From contig CM037472.1 of NCBI GenBank assembly GCA_021014325.1, positions 620,001-684,000 on the forward strand: a stretch of DNA of 64,000 bases, written 5' to 3'. A program made the position numbers and the translations under genes. This stretch comes from Plazaster borealis (Eukaryota > Echinodermata > Asteroidea > Forcipulatida > Labidiasteridae). How positions within the stretch are numbered: position 1 is the stretch's first letter; each line of letters begins with the position of its first letter. Positions 1-13,100 of this stretch are shown here, one piece after another. The notes under the pieces were generated by a model. It saw nothing but the letters and a program-made list of their open reading frames with translations. It had not been told where the DNA came from and made no database searches.

Positions 1-165
1 ATTCAAATTTTTTGGGATAGAAAATGATATCTTTCTTTATAACCGCAGTACTTCGAAATGAAAAGTTTATAAAAATGCAATAATTATAAGGTCCAAAGCT
101 GCTGTACTTCTTACCAAGTAAGTTTTTATTGCCATTAATTTTCAGAGTCATTACCAAACGTTTAA
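1..165. mobile_element. truncated MITE-like repeat (ATTACCAAACGT terminal family)
   Basis: Bases 1-158 match 9570-9725 almost throughout and end in the same TCATTACCAAACGT terminus. Related fuller copies are at 23177-23555 and 61743-62102. The left part of this copy is outside the window. Confidence 0.6.
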
Positions 166-1115
166 GCAGCTCTATGAAATTGGGTGCAGGTCATTTTTTT
201 CGGTATTTACAATCATGTTTATCGATCAACAATAGCTTGCATAATCGACCTAAATTTGTACAAAACATGCTTAACAAGCATACTGCTGAAAAAAACCCCA
301 AAATGTCAGGCACATTTTGTTCTTGTTGGTGTAAAATAAAATGACTTGTTTTTCAAACATAATCATAAATTCATACAATATCCTGTTGTAACATGTTTGC
401 ACTAGAGATGTATTTAAAATGTTGTAACTGATAAAATGAACTCGTGTCTAAAGTCATTAAAGAAACAAATTGCCTCTTCAGAATAATTCTGACATCCTTT
501 TTAAAATAGCAATAAATAAGAAAGTTTTTTCTACATACTGTAGGATGTGTGCCGTACTGCCTTGTCCAAATGCTGTGTAAAACTTTGTAATGGATAAATA
601 GTGAATTAGCTTAAAAATATACCTGTTACTATAAAGGGGTCGCAACAGGTATATTTTCAGTTGATTTACTATTTATTAATAACAAACTTTGACTTGACAT
701 AATGGTCAAGGCAGTATGGCACATAACCTTTAAGTTTATACTGTCACCTTTACTTTAGAAATACTAGTGAAAATAAACCATACCAAGTTGTGGCAAGAGA
801 AATACATATTATGTCAAGTCATAAATTGTAGAACTTTTGGAAGCACCCCAAAAATTTAAAGAACTTAAGGTTAAAAATATGATTACAAGTTTTTTAAATG
901 TAGCAAAAATATGAATTTGGACGGAGTAATAATGTCATGAAAAAGTAAAACTTAAAATTTCAACTTACAGTACTTGACATGATTGGCTTTTTAGTTTGAA
1001 GGCTGATTCAAGAAGATTCTTTAGTATCCGCATCTCACTGATTGCTCTCAAGCTATCTTCTTGAATTAGTTTATAGATGGCTGAGCGGGACTTGACCCAA
1101 AGTTGTTCAAATGAT
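166..1115. other. AT-rich 3' flank of the annexin gene
   Basis: No coding exon seen. This is downstream of the minus-strand stop codon and probably includes its 3' UTR, with TTTATT at 672-677 reading AATAAA on the minus strand. A segment of about 22 bp ending TCAAGCTATCTTCTTGA near 1062 repeats the same bases near 1189 in the last coding exon, a small duplication of the gene's 3' end. Confidence 0.4.
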
Positions 1116-4100
1116 TCAAGCAGATTCTTTCTCTAGGTCAATCTTTGCTCCTTGTTGGCTTACTGCTGCTCTCAAGCTATCTTCTTGATTGGCTTTTCTT
1201 GTTGGTGAGTTTGGTTTAATTGGCTCAATAGATTGCTCAACCTGTGCATTGGTTTGTGGTGTAGCAGCAGTCTTATCTTCTGACTGGTCCTCTTCATTTG
1301 TCTGTTTCTCGTCCACATCACTCTCTGTCTTAACTAACTGTTCCCCATCAGTCTTTGTAAGTTCAATACCTGCATCTTCAGTTTCATTGGAAGTGTCTTT
1401 GTTCTTTGTTATCTTTTCTTGAGTAGCATCTTTCTCGTTTTCAATTCCTTGAGATGTTTTGTCAGATACAGCATCAGATTCGGCAGTTTGAGGAACCACA
1501 GCATCTTTCTGAGATGCACCTGATGTAGCTCTTGTTGCTGATTTGGGTTTTTCTTCAGTCTTCTTTTCTCTTCCTTTCCTTTCAGCTGATTTGAGAGAAG
1601 ACTTTCCTGGTGAGTTTAAGGATCCTCTTGATGACACAGGTAAAGGTCTCTTAGCCTTAGAAAGACTTTGTCTTGAAGTATTTGATCTCTGGCCTGAAGA
1701 CGGTGGAGACTGTAATGACAAGCAATAAAAGCAGATGACAATCTTCAGATAATGTTACACAATCTCAGGAGTTGTTAGCCTATGGTTTATTTTCAAGACC
1801 ATCACAATTTATCAGAGAGATTACTTCCATGGTGTTACTGCAAGCCTTACTAATAAGACTGTGTTCCCGTAATGCAGAGTTTCAAATCCTACTTTAAGGG
1901 ACACAGTGCCTTCAAATCTCTCCAAATGTTGCTGATTACTCCTTATTCTTAAGAGTTGGTCATGCACTAAAACACCTACACGGTTTTGTAATTAGTGAGT
2001 AGTGATTAAAAAAACGCCAATTTGCCTCTGGAAATACAACCATTAGAACATACAGGCTGCCATTTTGTGTAGTTAAACCTTTTTTTTCTACAAAATAACT
2101 GACTGTGTTCTGTCATGAAATTACACAAAAACAACACAATTTCAAGGTATATTTATGTGACCCATTTTATTCTACTTTAAAAATATCTTTTCAACCATAT
2201 TCATTTCAAAACAAACGCTTTTATAGCCCAAAACACCCAATCCGCAGGCAACATGCCCCTTTAACCCTTTCATGCACCATTTATTTTAGTGATTTATTGA
2301 TCATATGGACACATTAATTGTGAATTCGTTTTTGCAAATGGCAACCCTCAAGAGTCCTCTTTCCAACTCTGAAAACTGTGTGGTCGTGCGAACTTTATTT
2401 TTCATTTTACAACTATTTTTCGGAAGGGATTTAAACCAGTCACTAGTGACCGGTCGACACATGAAAAGTTAAACATCAACACTAGGTGATACCAACACCA
2501 AGAACCTCTTTAACCCTTACCTGTTTAGCTTTAGGGTCCACCACAGTCACAGTCTTCTTGGGTTTGACAACCCTTTTAGGAGGAACAAGGATTGATTCTT
2601 TTGCAGGTTGTGTCTTGAAACTTTGCATCAGTGGGTTGGTGGGATTCAGTATAGCTGTTTTGTTAGGTGAGGGACGTCGTAAGGGTTTTGTTTTTGGAGG
2701 AGCCACCTTAGGGAGGGTTGGTACCTTAGTAGCACTGAAGGCTCCTCGAGTCTGGAGAGAAATCATTGCAAAGAAAATAAACAATTATTTAACATTAATA
2801 AATGGAAATTCAATTGATTGTAACATAATTATGACCCATTCTAGAAGCCGTTTTATTTCTCATGTCTCATGTTTATATTTTGTAAAAAGGTATAAGAAAA
2901 TTTTCCAAATGTTACAAATCATAAACAAGACCATTACATACTGAAACGCCATGAAACTGGATCTTTTTGCTGTTTTTGAAGCCAGACCCTGGAGCAGTTT
3001 GAAAGAAGTTAGACACTGGTCTCAATTTCATGCATGAATGCAGGAAATAATACTCAACCATTTACTTTGGCTGGTACTTTGTTTCTTCATAAACTGATTT
3101 TTCCTGAGATCAGAAACATTGTTCTTAGTTCATCCACAATTATTTTATTCATTTATTTGCTTGGATGTGATACCATGGATTTTCAGAAAAGCGGACTTAA
3201 TCACTATACTAGCCAAGAGTACCATGTAGAGGATGACAAGGAAGGTTTTAGATAAAGGAGGAAAACCCAAGAGAATTTTACAAGGAAAACCCATGTTACC
3301 AGGTTGGGACTGAAAACCCATAGTGCCCTCGGTGGGATTCGAACCAGGGTCCCAAAGGTGGAAGGCGAGAAAAGATACCACTACGCCAACCCGAACAACC
3401 CGATGATGTCTTTTGAATAAATGAAAACCTTGCCTTTTGATCTTCTTCTTGCTCTTGTTGATTCTTCAAAGCACCATGTACAAGAACCATACTGATCAGA
3501 GCTTTCTTGTAAGGCTCCTTACATAGATTCTCTATAGCATCCATCAATGTCTCACCGTAACGCTGTCTGTAGGCCTTCCTAATCTGTGGCATATCAATCT
3601 AATGTAGACACAGAAAGATTCAAGCAAATAAATCCTATTAATATCACATTGATGATGAAAGATTAAACTAATCCCATTTAGCATTTTAAAACTAATGAAA
3701 TATGCCTGGCCCTCTTTCTTTACATGAATTTCAAACCAGCTTAAGGTTCATGGACTAAATTTGACAATTTACACAAATTATTCTTGAAGCAATTTTGGCA
3801 GTTTAATAATAAAAATAATAATCTTGGCATTTATATAGCATTCTTACCGAACGGTATGGTATCACAACGATTTACAGAAACTATACTTATTTTTACACAA
3901 AGGTGTGGGGGTCGTTCAGTAAAATAAACTCTGACCAAAAACAAGTTTGTGTTTAACAGAGAAAAATTGACTAGAGCGGGATTTGAACCTGCGATCTCCG
4001 GATTAATGTGCCAGCGCTCTACCAACTGAGCTACCTAGCCCTAATGTTGGCGGTCTCCCTATTTTTGTCAATATATATGTTTGGGGTGCCATTCATAAGC

Positions 4101-7100
4101 CATTCAACCTGTAACTGACCTGTAGCCAGGATCACACTCAAGTTTATGATACAACCTGGGAAGCGGTAGTAGTGGGATTCAAATTATTCGCAGGTTCAAA
4201 TTATTTGAAATTTATCCTGTGGTTTATTACAAAATATCTAAACCTCACACATAAATTTTTTAGAAGTTTCTTTGTAAGGATTTTTGTTAAAAGTGCATCC
4301 AAAAGTCTTATCAATCCAAAAAAAGGTTCATAAGATAATAATTTTGAAAATGTAAGAAAATGTGACTAAATGAAGTACAATCTCACCTCTGATCTTGTGA
4401 CAAGAAGACGGATTAAGCTGGAGCTGTTTTTCTTGACTAGACTAATACGAAGTCTCTCTGCCATGTACATAGCACAGTTATACAAACACTTCACTGAAAA
4501 TCAAATCAAATGTCAAGATTCTTATTAAATCATATATTATTAAGATTAAAATTACAGGCAATTTGTTCTAGGCAGTCTCCAAAGGAAGACATTTGCATTT
4601 CAATTAAAATAATGTTATCTTTGTGAAAATAGAGACACTGGTAGAAAAACTACTCAGCGCTGCCAAAGTGTTCCTTTTGCATGCAGTGCAGTTGGTTGTC
4701 GCCAAGTTGCCTCATGTGACAAGGCCCTTATTAGTAATAGGACCTGGGTAGTAAAATTTGTTTGTAAAAGTCGCTCTCAATTCAATTCAATTCAATTCAA
4801 TTCAATTCAATTCAATTCAATTATTTATTCATCATGCCAGCATGAAAATCGTTATCTCAGTTTGCACATTCAAAAATATTACACAGAAAATATAAAAATA
4901 TGAAACAGAGAGTTTCACAAGCAGTAGTATGAGAAATGACAGTTCAAACACAAACTGCAACATTAGAATTGTTGAGAGAGTCCAACGCTAAGCGGCACGT
5001 TTTGTCATGAAGGACTACCACCTGGAATCAAGTGTTTCTGACATGCTGACATTAATAATAATAATAATAATAATAAAGAGAGATTTATAAAGCGCAAACA
5101 GTTGCAGATCGGTTCCGCCTCAAGGCGCTGAATAAAAGCATTACTGGGATGGAACACCCTGCATGACAGATGTCTCCTTCATCAGGTTGAACTCCTCTTC
5201 AAAATTCCGCATGGCCAAGTAAATATTACTACTCCTCCAAACATCATCTAAGAGAACAGACAATCAAGCCAACACAACCACATAAATCAACATAGCCCGA
5301 CCTACAGGCAACCATTAATAATAATAATAAGACTTGTAATGCGCACATATCCACCCTGCTGGGTGTTCAAGGCGCAGTAAAAACCAAACACAAAACAAAA
5401 CATGAAAACCTGTGACATAAGATAAGTTTTGAGAAGAGATTTGAATTTTGTGGTACAAAGACAAGATCTAAGATTAAGTGGTAGAGAGTTCCAGATGCGT
5501 GGCGCAGCTGAAGAAAAAGACCTGTCACCCCATGAGTGTCGAGACTTGAGTTCAATGAGGAGAAGCATGGAACTTGATCGAAGATTCCTTGATGGAGTGT
5601 AAACTTGAAGTAGTTCAGAAATATAGTGGGGAGCCTTGCCATTAAGTGCTTTGTGGACAATGAGCATCAGCTTGAAGATGATTCGTTGAGAGATAGGGAG
5701 CCAGTGTAGTTGTTTCAGAATGGGGGTGATAAAACAGGATTTTCTAGACAGTGTCACAATGCGGGCAGCGGTATTTTGGAGGCGTTAAGACGGGAAATCT
5801 GGTTGTTAGGAAGACTGTAGAGAAGAGCATTGCCGTTGTCAAGACGAGAAGTAACAAATGCAAGAATGACCTTTTCAGTGGCACTTTTGTCCAAGTTCTT
5901 GCGAATCTTACCAATATTCCTGATGTGATATGATGACAGACGAACGATGTTGTTGATGTGTGGTTGAAGTGTCATCGATGAATCAAAAATAACCCCTAAA
6001 CCATTCACCCGAGTTGACTGCTACCTCTATAGCCCTTTCCAAAAAGCTGTTCGGATTTGGAACAGGCTACCGGTTGCTACAGTCACTGCAACAAATCTGA
6101 ACAAGAACTAAAAGAACTTACCCAATGCTTGCATTGCATCCCGATAGTCTCCAGCTAGCGTTGAACGAAACTCATCCTGGACTCTGGTCTCGTTGAGCTA
6201 ATAATCAAACCAAATAAGATCATTAGTGTTTTAATATTCGCTACCTTATGGAGACCGAAGACCAAACAAAAAAGGGAAAACAAAAGGTCTCCATAGGGGA
6301 ATTCTAAAGACCCGGGTGCTCCACAAATATCTGGGAGGGAATGTACAAGATGAAAGGAAAGAACAAAAGATGTTTCCACAGGGATGTGAACATTAGAATG
6401 GATGTATTTAAGATTCGGGATAAAGAATATTATTGTGTTTTACCCATACACCAATGTGTGTCAAGCACCGTTTATAAAATCCTACTTGGCATATGAAAGT
6501 CCAATAATTTAAGCATTTGTCCAGCAACTGAACAAATCCAACACTCTAGTGTTTTTCCAAACACTTTTTATTATAGATTTTCTAGTCCTAACCTCCTGGT
6601 ATGAATTCAACTCAAATCACTTCTTCTTTTTTTGCATCAAAGCACATATTTATTTAGTTGGAGTAATACACTACAAACAATAATCAACGGTAAAATATGA
6701 TGAAAATGTATTGAACAAGAGAAAGGTGACAGAGAACAAGAGGCAGCAAAGATGGAAAGAGGTTTTCAAAAAGCAGTGTTTGTCGTGTGCAAGTCCCTCA
6801 TTTGTGCTTTTGGGGATTGTTTATCCGTCCATAACATAAGATAAATATGATATGATAAATATGAATTTACAAAGGAAAGAAAATGGTCTAGTATAAATGT
6901 TTTCAGTCCAGTGAAAGTTCTAAGCATCATTTAGCCGAGTGACAATGTTCCGTTTCTGTTATTACTTGACGCCCTGCAGGTAGAGTTAGATTAGGTACTT
7001 AGGTCAACCAACCACAATATGATTTGATATGATTAGATATGATTTAATAAACCATATTACTGACCTGCTCATAATGTTCCAATACTTCTCTAATCTGAGC

Positions 7101-10100
7101 GAAGCTGGCTATTCTGAACAACTCGGCCATCTTGCCTGAGTCTGCTTTCCATCTTTCACTATCAGGTTCTCCCATTAATATCTCTGCATCATGTTTAGCT
7201 CTATCAGCATCAACTGCTGTACTCTCCATACGGGTACCCTACAAATAATTACAATCAATCCAAAGAACAGAAAACTTTAACTTCCTTCTTTATCAACAAT
7301 GAATAAAACAGGAAAACTCTATCAGCATCGACTGCTGTACTCTCCATACGGGTACCCTACAAATAATTACAATCAATCCACAGAATAGAAAACTTTAACT
7401 TCCATCTTCATCAACAACGAAAAACAGAAAAACTCTATCAGCATCGACTGCTGTACTCTCCATACGGGTACCCTACAAATAATTACAATCAATCCACAGA
7501 ATAGAAAACTTGAAACTTCCATGTTTATTGACAATGAATTAAACAGGAAAGCTCTATCAACATCAACTGCTGTACTCACTATACAGGTAACCTACAAACT
7601 ACAATCAATCATTCGAAACTTCCAAGCTCACTGATTTTGATAAAATTAGGAAACTTTTACAGGAGGTAAATTGGAAATACAATCACCATGAAAAACTTTC
7701 AAAACAGACTCTGGTTCTAACGCTGAAGCTTGACAGTTCAATTCTTTTCAAGAATGCAATACATGCATCAAAGGAGATGTTTCTGTGGTTACCCCATTCC
7801 TGTCTGAAGTTATTACCTGCTTTCAATCGAAGTGATTTTAAAATATGAACACAATCATTCTCTCATCAATCAAACCTAGTAGTCAAAGCTGAACCTACCT
7901 TAGCTAGAGCAAGAAAGAGATGTCTGAGTTGACCCTTGGTTTCATTCTTAATGTCATCCATTATGTTAGTGGAATATTCCTTATTATATGTCTTCTTGAT
8001 TGAACTGAGTGCCTGGTGATAGAAACAGATAGAATCATCAATGATGTATGCTGCTAATGCAAGTATGAGTGTACATGAAATCAGCTTAAGAATTCTTAAT
8101 TTAAATTGATATAATCCATCTAAGCCAGGGGATTGAAGCGACTGCTTTGATTGGCTGGTGGTGTGCTGTAGGGGATTGAAGCTACTGCTCTGAATGGCTG
8201 GTGGAGTGCTGTAGGGGATTGAAGCGACTGCTCTAAATGGCTGGTGGAGTGCTGTAGGGGATTGAAGCAACTGCTCTGAATGGCTGGTGAAGTGCTGTAG
8301 GGGATTGAAGCAACTGCTCTGAATGGCTGGTGAAGTGCTGTAGGGGATTGAAGCGACTGCTCTGAATAGCTGGTGGAGTGCTGTAGGGACTGGGTCATGA
8401 CCAGTGACTTTCGAATTAAGGGTGCACTGACAAATCCAGGAATTTCTTAATAGTTCCCACTTGATGTTACAAAATGTAAAGTCAGCCTTCTTTATGGGCA
8501 ATGATACAAATTCTATGAACACACAACTATGCGTTCTGTGTAAATATCGCTTGTGGCATGCAGGAGTTCATCAAATTCCTTGCATGATTGGTCGGTGAAT
8601 CACTTGGCTGCGTAAACAAATTAGAACACCTGATGCGGCCCATAGCCAAAACCCAAGTTGCCCGTAAAGATGCTGTCTAGCGGGAGACGGCCTCTAGCGG
8701 GAACTATCTATTGTTTTTATTTTGGGTTTGGCTTTGGTGGAGGGGGGGGGCTAGGAGGCTGCTGGCGAAAGGGGGAGGGATTGTGGAGGTTTGGTGGGAG
8801 GATCTCTGTTTCTTGAAATAGAGGTTTCTCATTTTCTGTTCAAGCATTTGTACTGGGAAAGGAGACACACATTTTCTTTCCTTTGGGATTGGGATGAAGT
8901 TGGACCACAGAAATAGAACGTGGAAAATGCTGAGCTCAATCAACATCTGTGTCTGCACCCTCTATGTCTGCCAATGGGAGAGCTGAAATTTGCCATCCAG
9001 CTAAAATGGCAGCGTGCATGAATTGCCTCAAAGCAGATACACAAAGATAACTGCACACACAACAATCTCTGAGTTCTATGGTTTGGACCTCTCTCCTTCC
9101 AAACTGCACTCAATTACAAACAAACGAATTCTACCCTCCTTAGGAGGAAAAGAGGAGGGTTTATCTTCCTGACTTACTGAGTTATTTCTTGTACACAGGA
9201 GTTCAATCATTGTATCTGTTAGAGGCAGGTCACCCTGAGAAGAGAAAAGAGTAGTAGAAATCAATTCTATTCAATATTGGGGATTAATATGGAGGAGAAG
9301 CAATAAGTTTGAACTGTATGATTAATGGTTTGGGGTTGAACAAAGGAAAATTGACTAGAGTGGGATTTGAACCAACGACCTACCAACTGAGCTTTCTAGG
9401 CCTATGTTGACGATCTCTCTTTTTTGTCAATATCTTTGTTCAGGGGGTTAAGATATTGACTAGCGTTTTTTTTAGATATTGCCGAAAATCTGGAGCGGTT
9501 ATGTCCACGCAGGAAGAATAATCTGCAATTGGAATACACAATCTGAGAAACGTTACTGCAGTATCTCAGATTCAATTTTTGGGATAAAAAGTGATATCTT
9601 TTTCCATAACCACAGTTCTTCGAAGTGAAAAGTTTCTCAAAATGCATTATACTATCCAAACCTGCTGTACTTCTTACCAAGTAAGTTTTTATTGCCATTA
9701 ATTTTCAGAGTCATTACCAAACGTATACAGACCCTTTGACCAACAATAATTAAGAGCACAAGGCCTTTGATAATGACTATCTTATCTAATTCTTATGTCA
9801 AATATCAACCTGAAGATCACTCAGCCTTCGGGGAGGGGGGGTCATTTATAACATGTTACTTCACAAAGATAGCAGTTACTGAGTTATACCTTGAGTGCTT
9901 GATGACATGCTGCAGCATCAATCATTTCTCGTTTTGCAAGAAGAGTTGTGATAAATTCAGTCCATTCATCATCCATCATTTCCATTAATTCCACTTCAAG
10001 ATCCTGAAAAAAGTCAACAAATATAGTTTTATAAAATCACTGCCATAATTTCCCTTCAAACAATTTACGATCACAAAAATGTCAATCATTTTTAGTCATT

Positions 10101-13100
10101 AGACATAATGAAATGTTGCAGAAACTTGACCAAAGGAAATTCTGAAGTTTCCATGGTGATCAATCACAATCGTGGACATTATTCCGTCTTACTTTCGTAA
10201 TTTTGTAATTTTCAATGTATCGTATCAATTTTTTTTAATCTGTTAAAAGTGTTTAAACGTAAAGCTTCCCTCCACAAAACTTTCTTTTTATCCTTTCAAT
10301 ATAAATTATTAGTTTGCAGAATCAGAATTGGTCTATGCTTTATTACAGCGATTTGACAAACAAATATAAATAATTACTTTGAAGAGTTCTGTTTATCAAA
10401 GCAAAAATATGAGAAACATAGAGAGCAGAGGGAATTTCATCTTTTGGTATATCAGTTTGAATGTGGCATGTCTTGGCCGAGTGGATAAGAGCACTGGACT
10501 CAAGCTCTGGTGTTTCTGATCAGCAGAGTGTGGGTTCGAGTCCCGGTCGTGACACTTGTGTCCTTAAGCAAGACACTTAACCATTGTTGGATGAGACGTA
10601 AAGCTGTAGGTTCCGTGTGTTGTGTTACACACGTAAAAGAACCCAGTTACACCTATCGTAAAGAGAAGGGGTTCGCCCTGGTTTGATCGGCAGCATATTG
10701 CGCCACAGCACCTTGTAAACCATTACATGGTGCTATAAAGGAATAGGTCTTATACTTCAAAAACGTAGCTCCGCATACCTTGCAGGAAAAGCTTACTGTC
10801 TGTCTGTTCAAGTGCCTTGAGTACCTTATTGGTAGATACATGCGCTATATAAGACTATATTATTGTTATTATTAATGTCTTACCAGCTCATACTGCTTCT
10901 CAAATGTAGTCAATGTTTGCTGTCTCTGACTGTAAGTCCGTCTTGCAAGTGTCTTGGTGAGCACTGGATCTGCTTTAGCTGCATTCATAAAAACAAATTG
11001 ACAAGTTGTCTTGGTTACTTTTAAAGACAAAGAGCTCTAGTCATAGTACATTGACAAATAATAATCTTAAAATTTACCCAGTCGGATTCCCTTGAAGTTT
11101 TTACTATTTGATGTTTGAATTAAAAAGTTGCATCCCCTGAAGAAGATCCCTCTCCTGCCGCTTCCCAGGTTGTATCGTCGTAAACTTGGGTGTGATCCCT
11201 GGCTATATGACAGTTAACAGTTGTATGGCTTCTAAATGGCACCCCCGCCAGCACGTTGATGTGGAGGTTGCAGGTTCAAATCCCATTCCCATCATTTTTT
11301 CTCAGTTCAAACCAAAATTAATTACAATTTATCCAGTCAGTTTCCCTTGTGGTTTATACTTAATATAACAAATAATATTGAGAACAAGTAAAAAAAAAAA
11401 ACCTACAAACATTGTGTTCATAGCTTAACAAATTTAAGAAACATCCTGAACTTAACTCTTACAAATCATATGAATTTAATAAATAAATAAATCCCTACAA
11501 AATGTTTCATTTTGGAGTTAAAACAATATATGACTTGACGTGAATTCTTACCCATTTCTTTAGTTGTTTTGAAGAGTTTAGCTGCATCTTCCTTATCACT
11601 GTAAGGGCTGGGTTTACTCGCTAATTCTTTCTGTTATTACAACAAAAATCAACTGGCTATTAAACACAATTAATTATCTTATTAATCGATGCAGCATTTA
11701 AGACAAGAAATCTTAGTATATCATTTTGATTTTAATAGATGTTAATTTTGCATCGGGGATAAAGAATAAATTTAGTTTTTACCCTTACACCTATGTGTAT
11801 TAAGCACTGTATACTCAGTACTTTCCCCATTTTGATTTTACCCTACAGTATGTGCAAAGCACTGTATCTAGTTCTTTCAGATTCCTCTGGAGAAACCCAA
11901 CAGGCTACTCAATGGGGATTCGAACCATGACCCTCTCATTCTAGAGCAAATGTCTTAACTGCGAGACCACCGGGTGTGCCCGGTGACAAAAGGCCACTTG
12001 GAATCCTATAATTAGCAGCAGGTTAACACAACCAATATAATTTATTTGATGTAATAATTGCATCCCAGATGATGAATACTCTTTTCTTTTTTTCTCCTAT
12101 ACTGATGTGTGATTCAAACCATGTTCAAACTGACCTCTCGTTACCGGGCACACTCATCATTGGGAACACTTGGCATGCATAAATTATAAGTGGTCTTAGG
12201 TTTTCTAGTATTTGTTGTTGCAATGACATTTCAAACCTCACGGGCTGTCCAACCGACATACTTCATAATCTTTACCAAAAAGAATGCGTAAACAAAAAAT
12301 TGATCCGTCAAATAACAAAAATGATAATTGAAATCACACCCAATAAACAATGCTGATAAATAGTGGGATTACACACAGATGTATAAAAGCACAACAAAGC
12401 AAAATTCATTCATCCAACATGCAAAGGAGAACATCATTCAATAGATTGTTAGACTCAAAATGTAAGGAACTGATCCTGTCGTCAGTGCAAGAACGTTGTA
12501 CCTCGATTTTGCAAAAATGTTGTATCTCGCATGAAAATGCTCCATGCAAAAACATTGTATCTCGGCACATACTTGTTTTGTTTGTACATCCGGGCGATTT
12601 TAAGCCACACACAATTCTTTGACAAATTGCATGCAACCTAAGTGCTATTTTAGGAGATACAATGGTTTTGCAGACACAACATAATGAAACTGTTTCAATT
12701 TTCTTGAACTTACAGACAGTCTCAAAACCAAAATTGGATTTGCCTGTCATCTTGTAATTACATCTTACCTTTTTTTTCTCTTCTTCTTTTTTCCTCATTT
12801 GTCCAAGAAGAGGGAGTCTTGGCTGGGGCTTGACCCTTCGGAATGGTTTCTTAGACTGCTGCTGAATGAAGAAAGAAAACAGAAATACTTAAACTATAAG
12901 ACATGTCTTGACCTTCAAGTCTTATATAAGAAGAAAAATATACAGAGTTGAATCATTAGACATGTCTTCAGCTTCAAATCTGATTTTGATATAAGAAATG
13001 GTGTCTCTGAAAATCTCCTTTAGGGGGCGATGTAGAACAGCACACAATCAACCGGTAATCTGTTGGTTTTCTCCCACGTAATGTAGTCTCTTAAAAAATG

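Larger units (their letters stand above)
4968..6112 (+). mobile_element. LINE reverse-transcriptase C-terminal remnant split by two later insertions
   Basis: Three segments, 4968-5054, 5144-5316 and 6006-6112, read one degenerate LINE tail: AARFVMKDYHLESSVSDML, then LGWNTLHDRCLLHQVELLF, then YSPFQKAVRIWNRLPVA. The breaks coincide with two minus-strand LINE 3' ends bounded by 5-bp and 7-bp direct repeats. Removing each insertion with one repeat copy restores the reading frame across the join, so the host element was there first. A few stops mark it as dead. Confidence 0.75.

Noticed and set aside
1189..1728. Plus-strand ORFs opposite the last annexin exon
   Set aside because: They are antisense shadows of the Ser/Glu/Lys-rich coding exon.
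3967..4042. Functional tRNA gene on the minus strand
   Set aside because: The fold is good but the anticodon loop lacks U33 and the domain is embedded in a repeated SINE with leader and tail.
8120..8522. 92- and 218-codon minus-strand ORFs over the 43-bp minisatellite
   Set aside because: The repetitive reading comes from the minisatellite. The annexin exon at 7899-8012 is real, but the rest is intron.
10478..10560. Functional tRNA-Leu(CAA) gene
   Set aside because: It has no terminator at the expected place, continues into a SINE body, and has an ATT-rich SINE tail.
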